DNA of 64,000 bases from an uncultured Mucispirillum sp. (GTDB taxonomy: Bacteria; Chrysiogenota; Deferribacteres; Deferribacterales; Mucispirillaceae). How positions within the stretch are numbered: position 1 is the first letter of the stretch; each line of letters starts with the position of its first letter. The stretch covers positions 1-64,000 of the forward strand of contig CALUZC010000017.1 of NCBI GenBank assembly GCA_944325215.1. Reading direction: 5' to 3'. Below, piece by piece: positions 34,430 to 43,879 of the stretch. A program made the translations under genes and the position numbers. The notes beneath the pieces are model-generated. The model was not told where the DNA came from. It did not search any database and saw only the letters and a program-made list of their open reading frames with translations.

Positions 34430-36931
34430 ATGAAAGCAGTTGTTATGGCTGGTGGGTTTGGGACAAGGATACAGCCCCTCACATCAAGTGTTCCTAAACC
34501 AATGATTCCTGTATATAATAAACCGATGATGGAGTATATCATAATGTCATTGCGAGATGCAGGCATTAAAGATATAGCTATCCTGCTCTATTTTAAACCT
34601 GAAATAATTAAAGCTCATTTTGGCGATGGTTCGTCACTGGGTATTAATATTGAATATTTTACTCCAGATGATGACTATGGCACAGCTGGAGCTGTTAAAA
34701 AGGCTGAAAAGTTTTTAGATGAAAGATTTATAGTAGTTAGTGGTGATTTAATTACTGATTTTAGTATTCCAGAAATTATAAAATACCACGAAGAAAAAAA
34801 ATCAAAAGCAACTATTACCTTAACTTCTGTACCTGACCCATTACAGTTTGGTGTAGTTATTACAGACAGTGATGGCAAAATCGTTCGTTTCTTGGAAAAA
34901 CCGGGCTGGGGAGAAGTTTTTAGTGATACTATCAACACTGGTATTTATGTTTTTGAGCCTGAAATATTAAATTATATACCAGAAAATAAAAACTTTGACT
35001 TTTCAAAAGACTTATTCCCTAGCATTATGGCAAGTGGAACTCATATCTATGGTTATAATGCAAAAGGATACTGGAGAGATGTTGGTAACCCTGACAGTTA
35101 TAGGACATCTTTATTAGAAATAGCTCAAGGTATGATAAAACTGCCACTTGATGGGCAAAAGAAAACTTTTAATGAAGGTATTCTTTACCATGGTGCTAAT
35201 TTTAAGATAGCAGAAAGTGCTGAAGTTACTGGCTTAGTTGTTGTTGGCGATAACTGCACTATCGGTGAAAATGTTAAAATTTCAGACTGCTGTTTAGGTA
35301 ATGACTGTAAAATATCTGATAATACTTCCATCTCTAAATCTATACTATGGAATAAAGTTACTATCGGCAGTAATTCAGAAATTACTAATGCAGTATTTTG
35401 TGATAAAGTGCTTGTTGGTAGTAAAGTAAAATGCCCACAGGGTGTGATTATTGCTGAAGGCACAAAAATAGGCAACAATGTTGTATTTGAAAAAGACATT
35501 ATGGCATGGCCTGATAAACAAGTGGAAGAAGGCTCTATTGTTTCTTCTAATCTTATATGGGGCGATAAGTGGAAAAACTCTATTTTTGAAGGTGGCAAAG
35601 TTAGTGCAAGGACAAATATTGAGCTTTCTGCTGATATGGCAGCAAAACTTGGTGCAGCTTTCGGTTCACTTTTACCACAAGGCTCTAAAATCCTTACATC
35701 AAGGGATTATCATAAAGCTTCCCGCATGCTTAAACGTGCATTTTTAGGTGGTCTTTTATCTACTGGTGTTAATGCTGTTGATTTAAAAATGGAAGCTTTA
35801 CCTGCTATGCGTTATAAACTTTCTACTTTTGGAGAAGTTGGTGGCGTTCATTTTAGGCAGTCCCCTAGCGACCCTACTCACACAGAAATACTTTTCTTTA
35901 ATGATGCAGGCGACAGTATAGATTCTGGTGTTGAGAAAAACTTAGAACGTGCTTTTTTTAGAGAAAATTTCAGACGTGTAACACACAATGAAATAGGCGA
36001 TATTAATGAAAAACAGATGGTTAAAGAGTTCTATATTGAAGGCTTGCTTAGAAGTATAGACCAAACTGCTCTCACAACAAAAAGCACAAAAATTGTTCTT
36101 GATTTATTAAACGGTGTTACTGACCCTATTCTTCCAAAAGTTCTTAATAAAGTTGGTATAGATTCTGTTATACTTAATGCAAACCATGATGAATTAAAAC
36201 TTTCAAGAACAGAACATCAGCAGGATATTGCAATACAGCAGGCTGCAAATATTGTGAAAGTATTAAATGCTGAAGCTGGTTTTATTATTTTCCCATCTGG
36301 TGAGAGAATTACAGTTATTGATGATGCTGGAGAAAAATTAAGCGGCCACAGGCTTTTAATGCTTATGCTTTTATTAATTGATAAATCTATTGATAGAAAA
36401 GTAAAAGTATACCTGCCTGCATTTGCTCCAGATGTGCTTGATAATAAACTTAAAAATGTTGAAATCATTCATGGAACTTTTACTGGCATTAAAGGAACAT
36501 TTTTAAGAGAATATTATTTTACAGGTAATTTAAGAAGCTTTATTTGCTTTACAGAACACAATACAACACCTGATGCTATGTATTCATCTTTAAAAATAGT
36601 TGAAATGATGAATAAAATAGGCAAACCATTATCAGAGATTGTGGCAGAAATTCCAGAATATAAATTTTTCCATGCTGTTATTAACTGCCCTGTGGAAGTA
36701 AAAGGTTTCTTAATGAGAAAAATGAGTGAAGAAGCAAGAGAAAGAGATGCTTCATTCCTTGATGGTATTAAAGTTGTTCTTGATGGTGGCTGGGCTCACA
36801 TGGTTCCAGACCAATACTCTCCAAATGTTCACCTTTATATTGAAGGTAATACTGAAAAAGACGGAGAAAGAATCCATAAAGAATATGTTGATAAAATAAA
36901 TAAATGGATTTCAGAACACGAATCAGAATAA
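34430..36931 (+). CDS. Mannose-1-phosphate guanylyltransferase fused to a degenerate phosphomannomutase-like domain
   Basis: 833 residues. Residues 1-235 are a nucleotidyltransferase (MKAVVMAGGFGTRIQPLT with KPM, VSGDLITD, FLEKPGWGE, INTGIYVFEPE, GYWRDVGNPDSY), expected to make GDP-mannose or another NDP-sugar. Residues about 250-370 form a left-handed beta-helix (hexapeptide) region. From about 385 to the end the protein follows the phosphohexomutase fold, but its active site is degenerate: the phosphoserine loop TASHNP is replaced by RQSPSDP (476-482) and the metal loop DGDxDR by FPSGER (621-626). The C-terminal half is therefore probably regulatory or structural. The same layout is known in other bacteria; the substrate is inferred. 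Confidence 0.85.
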   Translation: MKAVVMAGGFGTRIQPLTSSVPKPMIPVYNKPMMEYIIMSLRDAGIKDIAILLYFKPEIIKAHFGDGSSLGINIEYFTPDDDYGTAGAVKKAEKFLDERFIVVSGDLITDFSIPEIIKYHEEKKSKATITLTSVPDPLQFGVVITDSDGKIVRFLEKPGWGEVFSDTINTGIYVFEPEILNYIPENKNFDFSKDLFPSIMASGTHIYGYNAKGYWRDVGNPDSYRTSLLEIAQGMIKLPLDGQKKTFNEGILYHGANFKIAESAEVTGLVVVGDNCTIGENVKISDCCLGNDCKISDNTSISKSILWNKVTIGSNSEITNAVFCDKVLVGSKVKCPQGVIIAEGTKIGNNVVFEKDIMAWPDKQVEEGSIVSSNLIWGDKWKNSIFEGGKVSARTNIELSADMAAKLGAAFGSLLPQGSKILTSRDYHKASRMLKRAFLGGLLSTGVNAVDLKMEALPAMRYKLSTFGEVGGVHFRQSPSDPTHTEILFFNDAGDSIDSGVEKNLERAFFRENFRRVTHNEIGDINEKQMVKEFYIEGLLRSIDQTALTTKSTKIVLDLLNGVTDPILPKVLNKVGIDSVILNANHDELKLSRTEHQQDIAIQQAANIVKVLNAEAGFIIFPSGERITVIDDAGEKLSGHRLLMLMLLLIDKSIDRKVKVYLPAFAPDVLDNKLKNVEIIHGTFTGIKGTFLREYYFTGNLRSFICFTEHNTTPDAMYSSLKIVEMMNKIGKPLSEIVAEIPEYKFFHAVINCPVEVKGFLMRKMSEEARERDASFLDGIKVVLDGGWAHMVPDQYSPNVHLYIEGNTEKDGERIHKEYVDKINKWISEHESE

Positions 36932-37265
36932 AACATTATACCTGCCCTTTTGGGCAGGTATATATTTGCTGAAAAATAAAATATTTTCAGCAAGTATTTA
37001 AAAGCCTAATAATACTTACCACATTTTATTAGGCAGCAAAAAAAACTAAACGAAGATATATGCTTCAAGTTTGGTTTGTTAAGCTGGTTTTAATATAACA
37101 AACATTAATTATTTGAAATTTAAAAACAATTAATGGCTTTAAAAGTTTTATCTGTCTTTTAGGCAGACATATTATAAGTATTATATATTATAGTAGTGTA
37201 TTAAATTTATACCAGTAGATGTTATACTGGTTTATTTTATGTAAAAGGGAAATTTACGAGGCTTT
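36932..37265 (+). promoter_or_regulatory. Structured 334-base intergenic leader before the glucan operon
   Basis: No gene is seen here. After the hairpin at 36939-36960 there are at least four more: GCTGAAAA/TTTTCAGC (36968-36991); GCCTAATAA/TTATTAGGC (37004-37034); a long imperfect stem around CGAAG/CTTC (about 37043-37077); and ACCAGTA/TACTGGT (37211-37231) followed by TTTATTTTAT. The segment GTTTGTT (37074-37080) could instead pair with AACAAAC (37097-37103), making mutually exclusive folds. The last hairpin with its U-rich tail ends about 25 bases before the GH57 start codon, a position suited to an attenuator. Confidence 0.5.
36939..36960 (+). terminator. Strong hairpin after the guanylyltransferase fusion gene
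   Basis: TACCTGCCC, loop TTTT, GGGCAGGTA: a perfect 9-bp GC-rich stem 7 bases after the stop codon. The following TATATTTG is only moderately T-rich. Likely terminator or processing/stability hairpin. Confidence 0.7.
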
Positions 37266-39353
37266 ATGAAAAAGTTGTATTTAAGTTTTTTATGGCATCA
37301 GCACCAGCCATATTATAAAAATGATAGTGAAGGAAGATATTATATGCCATGGGTTTATCTCCATGCTTTAAAAGATTATTATGAAATGGCAGCCCATGTG
37401 GAGAAAACTGGCGTTAGAGTCGTGTTTAATTACGTGCCTTCCCTGCTTATTCAGTTAGAAGAATATACTGATGTTAATGTGGCAGATAATTTTTTAATAT
37501 TAGTGCGTAAACAGGTGGCATCTTTAACTTCAGAAGAACGGCAGACTGTCCTAAACCAGTGCTTTATGGCAAACTTAAATACTATGATTAAACCTTTAAG
37601 AAGATATTATGATTTATACCAGAAAGTTGTGGCAGTATCAGGTAACGCTGCTGAATTTTCTGATAATGATATACTAGATTTGGAGGTTTTGTATATAGTT
37701 GCATGGTGTGGGGAGTATTTAAGACAGGAAGATGCTCACCTGCAATACCTTTTAAGCAAGGGAACATCATATACTGAAGAAGAAAAAATGGAACTTTTAA
37801 AAAGAGCTGCTTCATGGATAGGCAGAATTGTAGATATTCATAAAGGCCTGCAGGAAAGAAACCAGACAGAAATATCATGCACACCTTTTTACCACCCTAT
37901 TCTTCCACTTTTAATTGATATTAATTCAGCAAAAGAAGCATGCCCTGATATGAATATGCCTGTTTTTGAAGGCAATTTATATGATGATGCTCACTGGCAT
38001 GTTAGAGAAGGACTTAATGAATTTGAACATCATTTTGGTTTTCGCCCTAAAGGAATGTGGCCTGCAGAAGGCAGTGTCAGCCAAAAAGCTGTTGAAGTAT
38101 TTGCTGCTAATGACATTAGCTGGATAGCCACAGATGAGGAAGTATTAGGTAACAGCCTGCAGCTTAACATGAAAGACCCAGCTAACAGATACAGGCTTTA
38201 CCAAAAGCATTTCCAAATCCATGATGGTAAAAAAATAAATATATTTTTCAGAGATAAAGCATTATCTGATTTAATAGGCTTTACATATTCTTCATGGAAT
38301 GAAGATGATGCAGTTAATGACTTTATGCACCATTTAAGGAATATATATGATTCTGTTGATTTTTCACCACATGTAGCAGTTATATTAGATGGTGAAAATG
38401 CATGGGAATATTACAACCAAAATGCTTATGTATTTTTTACAAAATTATACCACAGGCTTACAACTACAGACTGGCTTCATACACAAACTTTTACAGATAT
38501 TATAAATAATTATGATATACCAGAAGAAGCACTGCATAATGTAAAAGCAGGCTCATGGATAATGGGTAACTTCCGTATATGGATAGGACACCCTGAAAAA
38601 AATAAAGCATGGGAGCTTTTAAGCAAAACAAAACGTGCCATAGAAAAGCATATATCAAATGTGGACAGTGAAACAGCAGCACAAATCAATAAAGAATACC
38701 ACGCAGCAGAAGGCAGCGACTGGTTTTGGTGGTATGGTGATGACCATTTTTCTATTCAGGCTGATGTGTTTGATAAGTTATTTAGAACTCACCTTGTAAA
38801 TATACACAGGCTTTTAAAGCTTAATGTGCCATCAGAACTTTTTACACCTATAAAATCAGTAAAAAATTCTGGTATTATTACAAGGCCTTCATCATATGTA
38901 TCACCTATTATAGAAGGTAAAATTACAAACTTTTTTGAATGGCTTGGAGCTGGTGAGTTTGATTTAAAATCAGATGCTGGCTCTATGCATGCAGGTGGGG
39001 ATACTCTCCAAAGGCTTTTATACGGCTTTGATGAAAAAAACTTATATATTGCATTAAAAAGTGATTTTTCCACACTAACTGATACAATATGCCAAATAGA
39101 TGTTTCTTTTGGTGATGAAAAAAAATCATTTAATATAGATTTAAATGAAAAGAAAGGTTCAAAACACGGTATAGTATATGCTATCAGCCACATATTAGAA
39201 GCATCTATACCACTGAAAAATTTTAAATCTGCAGAAAAGATTTATTTAGAATTTAAGCTTATCCAAAATGGTGTAGTAATAGAAAAAGCACCACTTTATA
39301 ATGCTGTTGAAGTTAATATAGCAGATGATTTTAAAGAAGAATGGATAGTGTAA
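37266..39353 (+). CDS. GH57 glycoside hydrolase (alpha-amylase/amylopullulanase type)
   Basis: Cytoplasmic alpha-glucan hydrolase or transferase of 695 residues; no signal peptide. GH57 region I is LWHQHQPYY (H11, H13). The candidate nucleophile is E268 in GMWPAEGSVS and the candidate acid/base is D375 in VILDGENAWEYY. Residues about 545-695 form an extra beta-rich C-terminal domain (SPIIEGKITNFFEWLGAGEFDL...), similar to carbohydrate-binding or glucodextranase-C-like modules of GH57 pullulanases. First gene of the glucan operon, 25 bases upstream of the second GH57. Expected to act on stored glycogen; exact bond specificity cannot be read. Confidence 0.87.
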   Translation: MKKLYLSFLWHQHQPYYKNDSEGRYYMPWVYLHALKDYYEMAAHVEKTGVRVVFNYVPSLLIQLEEYTDVNVADNFLILVRKQVASLTSEERQTVLNQCFMANLNTMIKPLRRYYDLYQKVVAVSGNAAEFSDNDILDLEVLYIVAWCGEYLRQEDAHLQYLLSKGTSYTEEEKMELLKRAASWIGRIVDIHKGLQERNQTEISCTPFYHPILPLLIDINSAKEACPDMNMPVFEGNLYDDAHWHVREGLNEFEHHFGFRPKGMWPAEGSVSQKAVEVFAANDISWIATDEEVLGNSLQLNMKDPANRYRLYQKHFQIHDGKKINIFFRDKALSDLIGFTYSSWNEDDAVNDFMHHLRNIYDSVDFSPHVAVILDGENAWEYYNQNAYVFFTKLYHRLTTTDWLHTQTFTDIINNYDIPEEALHNVKAGSWIMGNFRIWIGHPEKNKAWELLSKTKRAIEKHISNVDSETAAQINKEYHAAEGSDWFWWYGDDHFSIQADVFDKLFRTHLVNIHRLLKLNVPSELFTPIKSVKNSGIITRPSSYVSPIIEGKITNFFEWLGAGEFDLKSDAGSMHAGGDTLQRLLYGFDEKNLYIALKSDFSTLTDTICQIDVSFGDEKKSFNIDLNEKKGSKHGIVYAISHILEASIPLKNFKSAEKIYLEFKLIQNGVVIEKAPLYNAVEVNIADDFKEEWIV

Positions 39354-39378
39354 TTAATAATATATAGACGAGGAAATT

Positions 39379-41430
39379 ATGAAAATACCCTTTTTATTTG
39401 GTATTCATTGCCATCAACCAGCAGAAAACTTTTACCATGTTGTTGACTGGGCAATAAATGAAAGCTACGCACCTTTTATAGAAACTGCTGTTAAAAATAA
39501 GAAGTTTCGTTTTTCAGCTCATTACAGTGGCTGGCTGTTAGAATATATTAGAACACATAGAGAAGATGTATTTAATAACTTAAAAAAACTAAGCGATGAA
39601 GGAAGAATAGAATTTTTTACAGGTGGATTTTACGAGCCAATACTTTCTGCTATCCCACAAGATGATAGAATTGGCCAGGTTCAAATGTTAAAAGACTATA
39701 TTAAAAACTATTTTGGACAAGATACTAAAGGCTTATGGCTTACAGAAAGAGTGTGGGACCCTGCTGTTATACCTAACATGGTAGAAATTGGTATTGAAAA
39801 CATTATTGTAGATGACTACCATTTAATAGCTGCAGGCTTTCCAAAAGAATCTCTTACAGGTTACTTTACAACAGAACAGGACGGCTGTAAAATAAACCTT
39901 TTCCCTATTGATATGGGGCTTAGGTATTTAACACCTTTTAAACCTACAGAAGAAGTTGTTAAACATATACTTGATGCTAAAAACAGAAATGTGAAATTAA
40001 TATCATGTTTTGATGATGGTGAAAAATTTGGTGTATGGCCTAATACTTATGAATGGGTTTATAAAAAAGGCTGGTTAAAAGATTTTATAAAAGCAATTGA
40101 TACTGAAAAAGAAATAGAATTTATGCACTATGATGAGGCAGTTAAAAAAGTGCGTCCTTCAGGCCATGTATATCTGCCTATCACAAGTTATGAAGAAATG
40201 GGTGAGTGGTCACTTTTTGCTGATTTTACAGCAAAATTTGAAGAAGTGAAAAAATTTCTTAAAAACTCATCATATGCTGATTATCAAGAACAGTTTTTAA
40301 AGGGCAGTGTTTGGAAAAACTTTCTTGTTAAATATCCAGAAAGTAACAGGCTGCATAAAAGGACTGTTGATTTATCTATTAGAGGTAAAAAACATAAATC
40401 TAATAAAGAGTTTTTAGACCTGCTTTATAGAAGCCAATGTAATGATTCTTTATGGCATGGTGTATTTGGTGGACTTTACCTGCCTAATTTAAGAAATAAT
40501 GCTTGGACGCCGCTTATTCAGGCTGAAAGTTTATATGAAAAATTAGAAAAAATAAAACTTCCTGTTATAGAGCAGCCATGTGATATTGATAGAAATGGTT
40601 ATGATGAAGTGTATGCACGTGGCAAAAACTTTAACTGCCTTTTTGAAACTAGAGATTTTGGACAGCTTACATCCATTGAATTAAAAGATAAAAACTTTAA
40701 TCTTTTAAATGTAATAAGCAGGAAAAAAGAAGCATACCATATTAAACTTTTAAATAATATTAAAGATAAATCTCAAATACAGGCAAATAATGATGAAACA
40801 GCTTCTATTCATGATATGGAATACTCCATTACTCAAGAAGAAGCAGACCGTATTATATATGACTGGTATAACAAAAACTGCTTTGTAGACCATTTTATGG
40901 ATAAGTTTCAATTAGATACTTTTGAAAAATGCTCGTTTAGAGAGTTTAGCGATTTTACAAACCAGCCTGCTGATACTGTAAATGTTGAAGGAAGCAAAAT
41001 TTTATTTAAAAGAAATGGTGGAATTTATATTGATAATAATATGATTAAAACTTCTATGGAAAAAACATATACATTAGAAGATAATAAAATCAATTTCAAT
41101 ATTAAAGCAAAGGCTGCATCAAAAGTATCGCTTGATTATGCATGCGAATTTAACTTCCATTTTGCTGATGTTAGCCAAATCACTATTAATAATAATGAAT
41201 TTGTTGAGCATGGAAGTGTTAAAACTAAGAAATTTGAAATATATGATAAGTTTTTAAATAAAAAGATTGCAATAACATTAGAAAAAGAGATAAACTTTAT
41301 TTGGTATACTATACATACTGTTTCGCAGTCTGAAATGGGGGTTGATTTAACAGTTCAAGGTATTACTGTATCATTTAGTATCCCTTTTGAAAAAGATTTA
41401 AATATTAAAGGAACACTTGAAATAGGGTAG
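39379..41430 (+). CDS. GH57 4-alpha-glucanotransferase
   Basis: Disproportionating enzyme that moves maltosyl or longer units between alpha-1,4-glucans. 683 residues. Domain order: GH57 catalytic barrel (FGIHCHQPAENF at the start), DUF1925-like middle, DUF1926-like beta domain at the C-terminus. The nucleophile E123 in LWLTERVWDP is at the same position as in the Thermococcus litoralis enzyme, and D212/D213 in SCFDDGEKFG matches the acid/base region. Four bases separate it from galT. Cytoplasmic. Confidence 0.9.
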   Translation: MKIPFLFGIHCHQPAENFYHVVDWAINESYAPFIETAVKNKKFRFSAHYSGWLLEYIRTHREDVFNNLKKLSDEGRIEFFTGGFYEPILSAIPQDDRIGQVQMLKDYIKNYFGQDTKGLWLTERVWDPAVIPNMVEIGIENIIVDDYHLIAAGFPKESLTGYFTTEQDGCKINLFPIDMGLRYLTPFKPTEEVVKHILDAKNRNVKLISCFDDGEKFGVWPNTYEWVYKKGWLKDFIKAIDTEKEIEFMHYDEAVKKVRPSGHVYLPITSYEEMGEWSLFADFTAKFEEVKKFLKNSSYADYQEQFLKGSVWKNFLVKYPESNRLHKRTVDLSIRGKKHKSNKEFLDLLYRSQCNDSLWHGVFGGLYLPNLRNNAWTPLIQAESLYEKLEKIKLPVIEQPCDIDRNGYDEVYARGKNFNCLFETRDFGQLTSIELKDKNFNLLNVISRKKEAYHIKLLNNIKDKSQIQANNDETASIHDMEYSITQEEADRIIYDWYNKNCFVDHFMDKFQLDTFEKCSFREFSDFTNQPADTVNVEGSKILFKRNGGIYIDNNMIKTSMEKTYTLEDNKINFNIKAKAASKVSLDYACEFNFHFADVSQITINNNEFVEHGSVKTKKFEIYDKFLNKKIAITLEKEINFIWYTIHTVSQSEMGVDLTVQGITVSFSIPFEKDLNIKGTLEIG

Positions 41431-41434
41431 GATA

Positions 41435-42457
41435 ATGGGAGAATTACGATTTAATCCAGTTACAAGAACATGGGCAATAATATCTCCAGAAAGGGGACAG
41501 CATCGTTACGCCTATGTTACAAAAGATAAACTTGCTGAAGTGCCCTGCCCTTTTTGTGATAAAAATGGTGGTATAAATACAAAACTAAGAAGTATATATA
41601 CAATTAATTTACCAGAAAGTTCTTCCCCTGCATTAATTGTTACACCTAACAGGTATCCTGCTATGGGTATTGAAGGTGTTCTTGTCAGGGAAGACCATGG
41701 TATGTATGACAGCATATCTGCCATTGGTGCTCATGAAGTTATTATTGATTCCTTTAGGCATAATGTAGATATTGCAGGCTATACAGAAGATGAACTTAAC
41801 AACTTATATACTGCTTTTAGAGATAGAATAGCAGATTTAGAAAAAGATGTGCGTTTTAGGTATGTGGCAGCTTTTAAAAAGGTTGGTTTTGGTGCTGGGG
41901 AAGTAATTAACCACCCCCATGCTCAAATTATAGCTATGCCTATTGTGCCTGATAAAGTTCGCAACTATATGCATGATGTTGTATCTTATTACAAGAAAAA
42001 AGAGCGCTGTATGTATTGTGATATTATCAAGCAGGAAAAACATGATAAAGTGCGTATAATTTTTGAAAACTATGAGTTTATAGCATTTGCACCTTATGCC
42101 TCATCATATCCTTTTGAAATATCTATATACCCGAAAAACCATGAAAGCTGTTTTTCTACCATATCAGAAGGTTCTATTAGGCAGCTTGCAGATATTACAA
42201 AAGAGATGTTTTCACGCCTTGCTCAAGTGCTTGGCAATCCTGCATTAACTTTAACATTAAGACTGGCCCCTTATGTTAATAACAGACCAGATTTTAATGA
42301 TGAATATAGATATTTTAGACAGGCGTTTCACTATCACATTGATATACGCCCTGTAGTTGCAAACTTAACAGGCAGTAACTGGGCTGCAAATATTTGCATA
42401 AACCCTGTAAGCCCTGAAGATGCTGCTAAACATTTAAGGGAGGTTAATCAGGTATGA
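41435..42457 (+). CDS. galT: GalT-like nucleotidylyltransferase (galactose-1-phosphate uridylyltransferase family)
   Basis: 340-residue HIT-superfamily enzyme transferring a nucleotidyl group to or from a hexose-1-phosphate. Zinc-binding pairs CPFC and CMYC, and the active-site motif NHPHAQIIAMP with the nucleophilic His, are present; the usual residue after HPH is Gly. The N-terminus GELRFNPVTRTWAIISPERG is typical. Its place between a glucanotransferase and glycogen synthase, without other Leloir genes, makes a role with glucose-1-phosphate or ADP-glucose as plausible as galactose use. The start of glgA overlaps its stop by 4 bases. Confidence 0.85.
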   Translation: MGELRFNPVTRTWAIISPERGQHRYAYVTKDKLAEVPCPFCDKNGGINTKLRSIYTINLPESSSPALIVTPNRYPAMGIEGVLVREDHGMYDSISAIGAHEVIIDSFRHNVDIAGYTEDELNNLYTAFRDRIADLEKDVRFRYVAAFKKVGFGAGEVINHPHAQIIAMPIVPDKVRNYMHDVVSYYKKKERCMYCDIIKQEKHDKVRIIFENYEFIAFAPYASSYPFEISIYPKNHESCFSTISEGSIRQLADITKEMFSRLAQVLGNPALTLTLRLAPYVNNRPDFNDEYRYFRQAFHYHIDIRPVVANLTGSNWAANICINPVSPEDAAKHLREVNQV

Positions 42458-43875
42458 ATATTATTCACGTTACATCAGAAGTTCTTCCTTTCTCTAATAA
42501 TGGTAGTATGTCAGAGACACTTTTTTGTCTTCCCTTTGCTACAAAGAGGGCTGGGCATGAGGTATCTATTTTATCCCCTCTTTATGCCTCTATTGATGTA
42601 GCAAAACATAATATAAAATCTACTCAACTTAAAACATGGGTTAATGCTGGTTTTGCAGTATATGAATTTGAAATATTTGAAACATACCTTAACGATATTA
42701 GATACATATTTTTCAAAAATGATGAACTTTTTAACCGTGCAGGTCTTTATGGTATGGGCACATTTGATTATGCTGATAATGATATACGTTTTGGCACATT
42801 TTCTCAAGCTGCACTTAACTTTTTAAAATACCATAATATAGATGTGGATATTATACACTGCCATAACTGGCAGACTGCTCTTATACCAGTTTATAAAAAA
42901 CTCCATTTTAATGATTTAAAATGTAAAACTATCTTAACAATTCATTCTGTAGATAATCTTGGGGTTTTTAATAAATTTACCATAGAAGCCTTAAATCTTC
43001 CTTGGGAAATTTATAATATGGAAAATATAGAATATTATGATAATATAAGCTTTTTAAAAGGCGGAATTGTTTTTGCAGATGCTATTACTACTTTAAGCCC
43101 TACTTTTGCAAAAGAATTAATAAAAAATGGCGGTGGCATTGGAGTGGAAGAAATATTTTCTAACCATACCAGTAAGTTAGAGGGCATATTAAACGGTATC
43201 TGCTCTATGATATGGAACCCGGAAGAAGACAGTAATATTGATGCCACATTTTCAAAAGATGATATAAGTGGTAAAAATGTGTGTAAAAATAGTCTATGCA
43301 GCGAACTTGGACTTGACCCTAAGCTGCCTTTAGTAGTATTTATACAGAGACTTATACCTGAAAGAGGTCTTGATTTAGTATTAAATGCAGTAGAAGAATT
43401 TGTTAGTAATAATATTAATTTAATTATTTTTGGTCCAAATAATATTAGTGACTATAATCATAAATTTCAGGAAATAAAAACTAAATATTCAGATAATGTA
43501 AAAATAATATTTAGTGACCATGCAAATAAAAGCCAAAGGGAATATGCAGCAGCAGATATAGTGCTTATGCCTTCTATGTATGAACCATGTGGCAGCAGTA
43601 TATTAATAGGTATGCGTTACGGTGCTGTTCCTGTAGTTAGAAAAACTGGCGGCCTTGTTGATGGCTCTAAAAAAGCAGTTGAACAAGGTGTTGGCTTTAC
43701 CTTTGATGAATTTACAAGTGAAGCAATGATGAAAGCTGTTAAAAAAGCATGTGAACTTGTAAAATCAGATAAACGAGATGAAGCCGTTAAAACTTTACTT
43801 GCCATAGATAATTCATGGCAAAATGCAACAGAGGAATATATAAAATTATATACAAGATTACTGGAGGAAAACTAG
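42454..43875 (+). CDS. glgA: Glycogen synthase-like GT5 glycosyltransferase
   Basis: 473 residues; expected to elongate alpha-1,4-glucan chains from an NDP-glucose. The start MNIIHVTSEVLPF is typical of GlgA, but the KTGGLADV motif that follows in bacterial enzymes (Lys15 contacts ADP-glucose in E. coli) is replaced by SNNGSMSET. The second motif is retained (RKTGGLVDG near 400), as are HCHNWQTALIP and PSMYEPCGSSILIGMRYG with the C-terminal catalytic Glu. Overlaps galT by 4 bases and precedes the DUF4912 gene by 4. Confidence 0.82.
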   Translation: MNIIHVTSEVLPFSNNGSMSETLFCLPFATKRAGHEVSILSPLYASIDVAKHNIKSTQLKTWVNAGFAVYEFEIFETYLNDIRYIFFKNDELFNRAGLYGMGTFDYADNDIRFGTFSQAALNFLKYHNIDVDIIHCHNWQTALIPVYKKLHFNDLKCKTILTIHSVDNLGVFNKFTIEALNLPWEIYNMENIEYYDNISFLKGGIVFADAITTLSPTFAKELIKNGGGIGVEEIFSNHTSKLEGILNGICSMIWNPEEDSNIDATFSKDDISGKNVCKNSLCSELGLDPKLPLVVFIQRLIPERGLDLVLNAVEEFVSNNINLIIFGPNNISDYNHKFQEIKTKYSDNVKIIFSDHANKSQREYAAADIVLMPSMYEPCGSSILIGMRYGAVPVVRKTGGLVDGSKKAVEQGVGFTFDEFTSEAMMKAVKKACELVKSDKRDEAVKTLLAIDNSWQNATEEYIKLYTRLLEEN

Positions 43876-43879
43876 AGAG

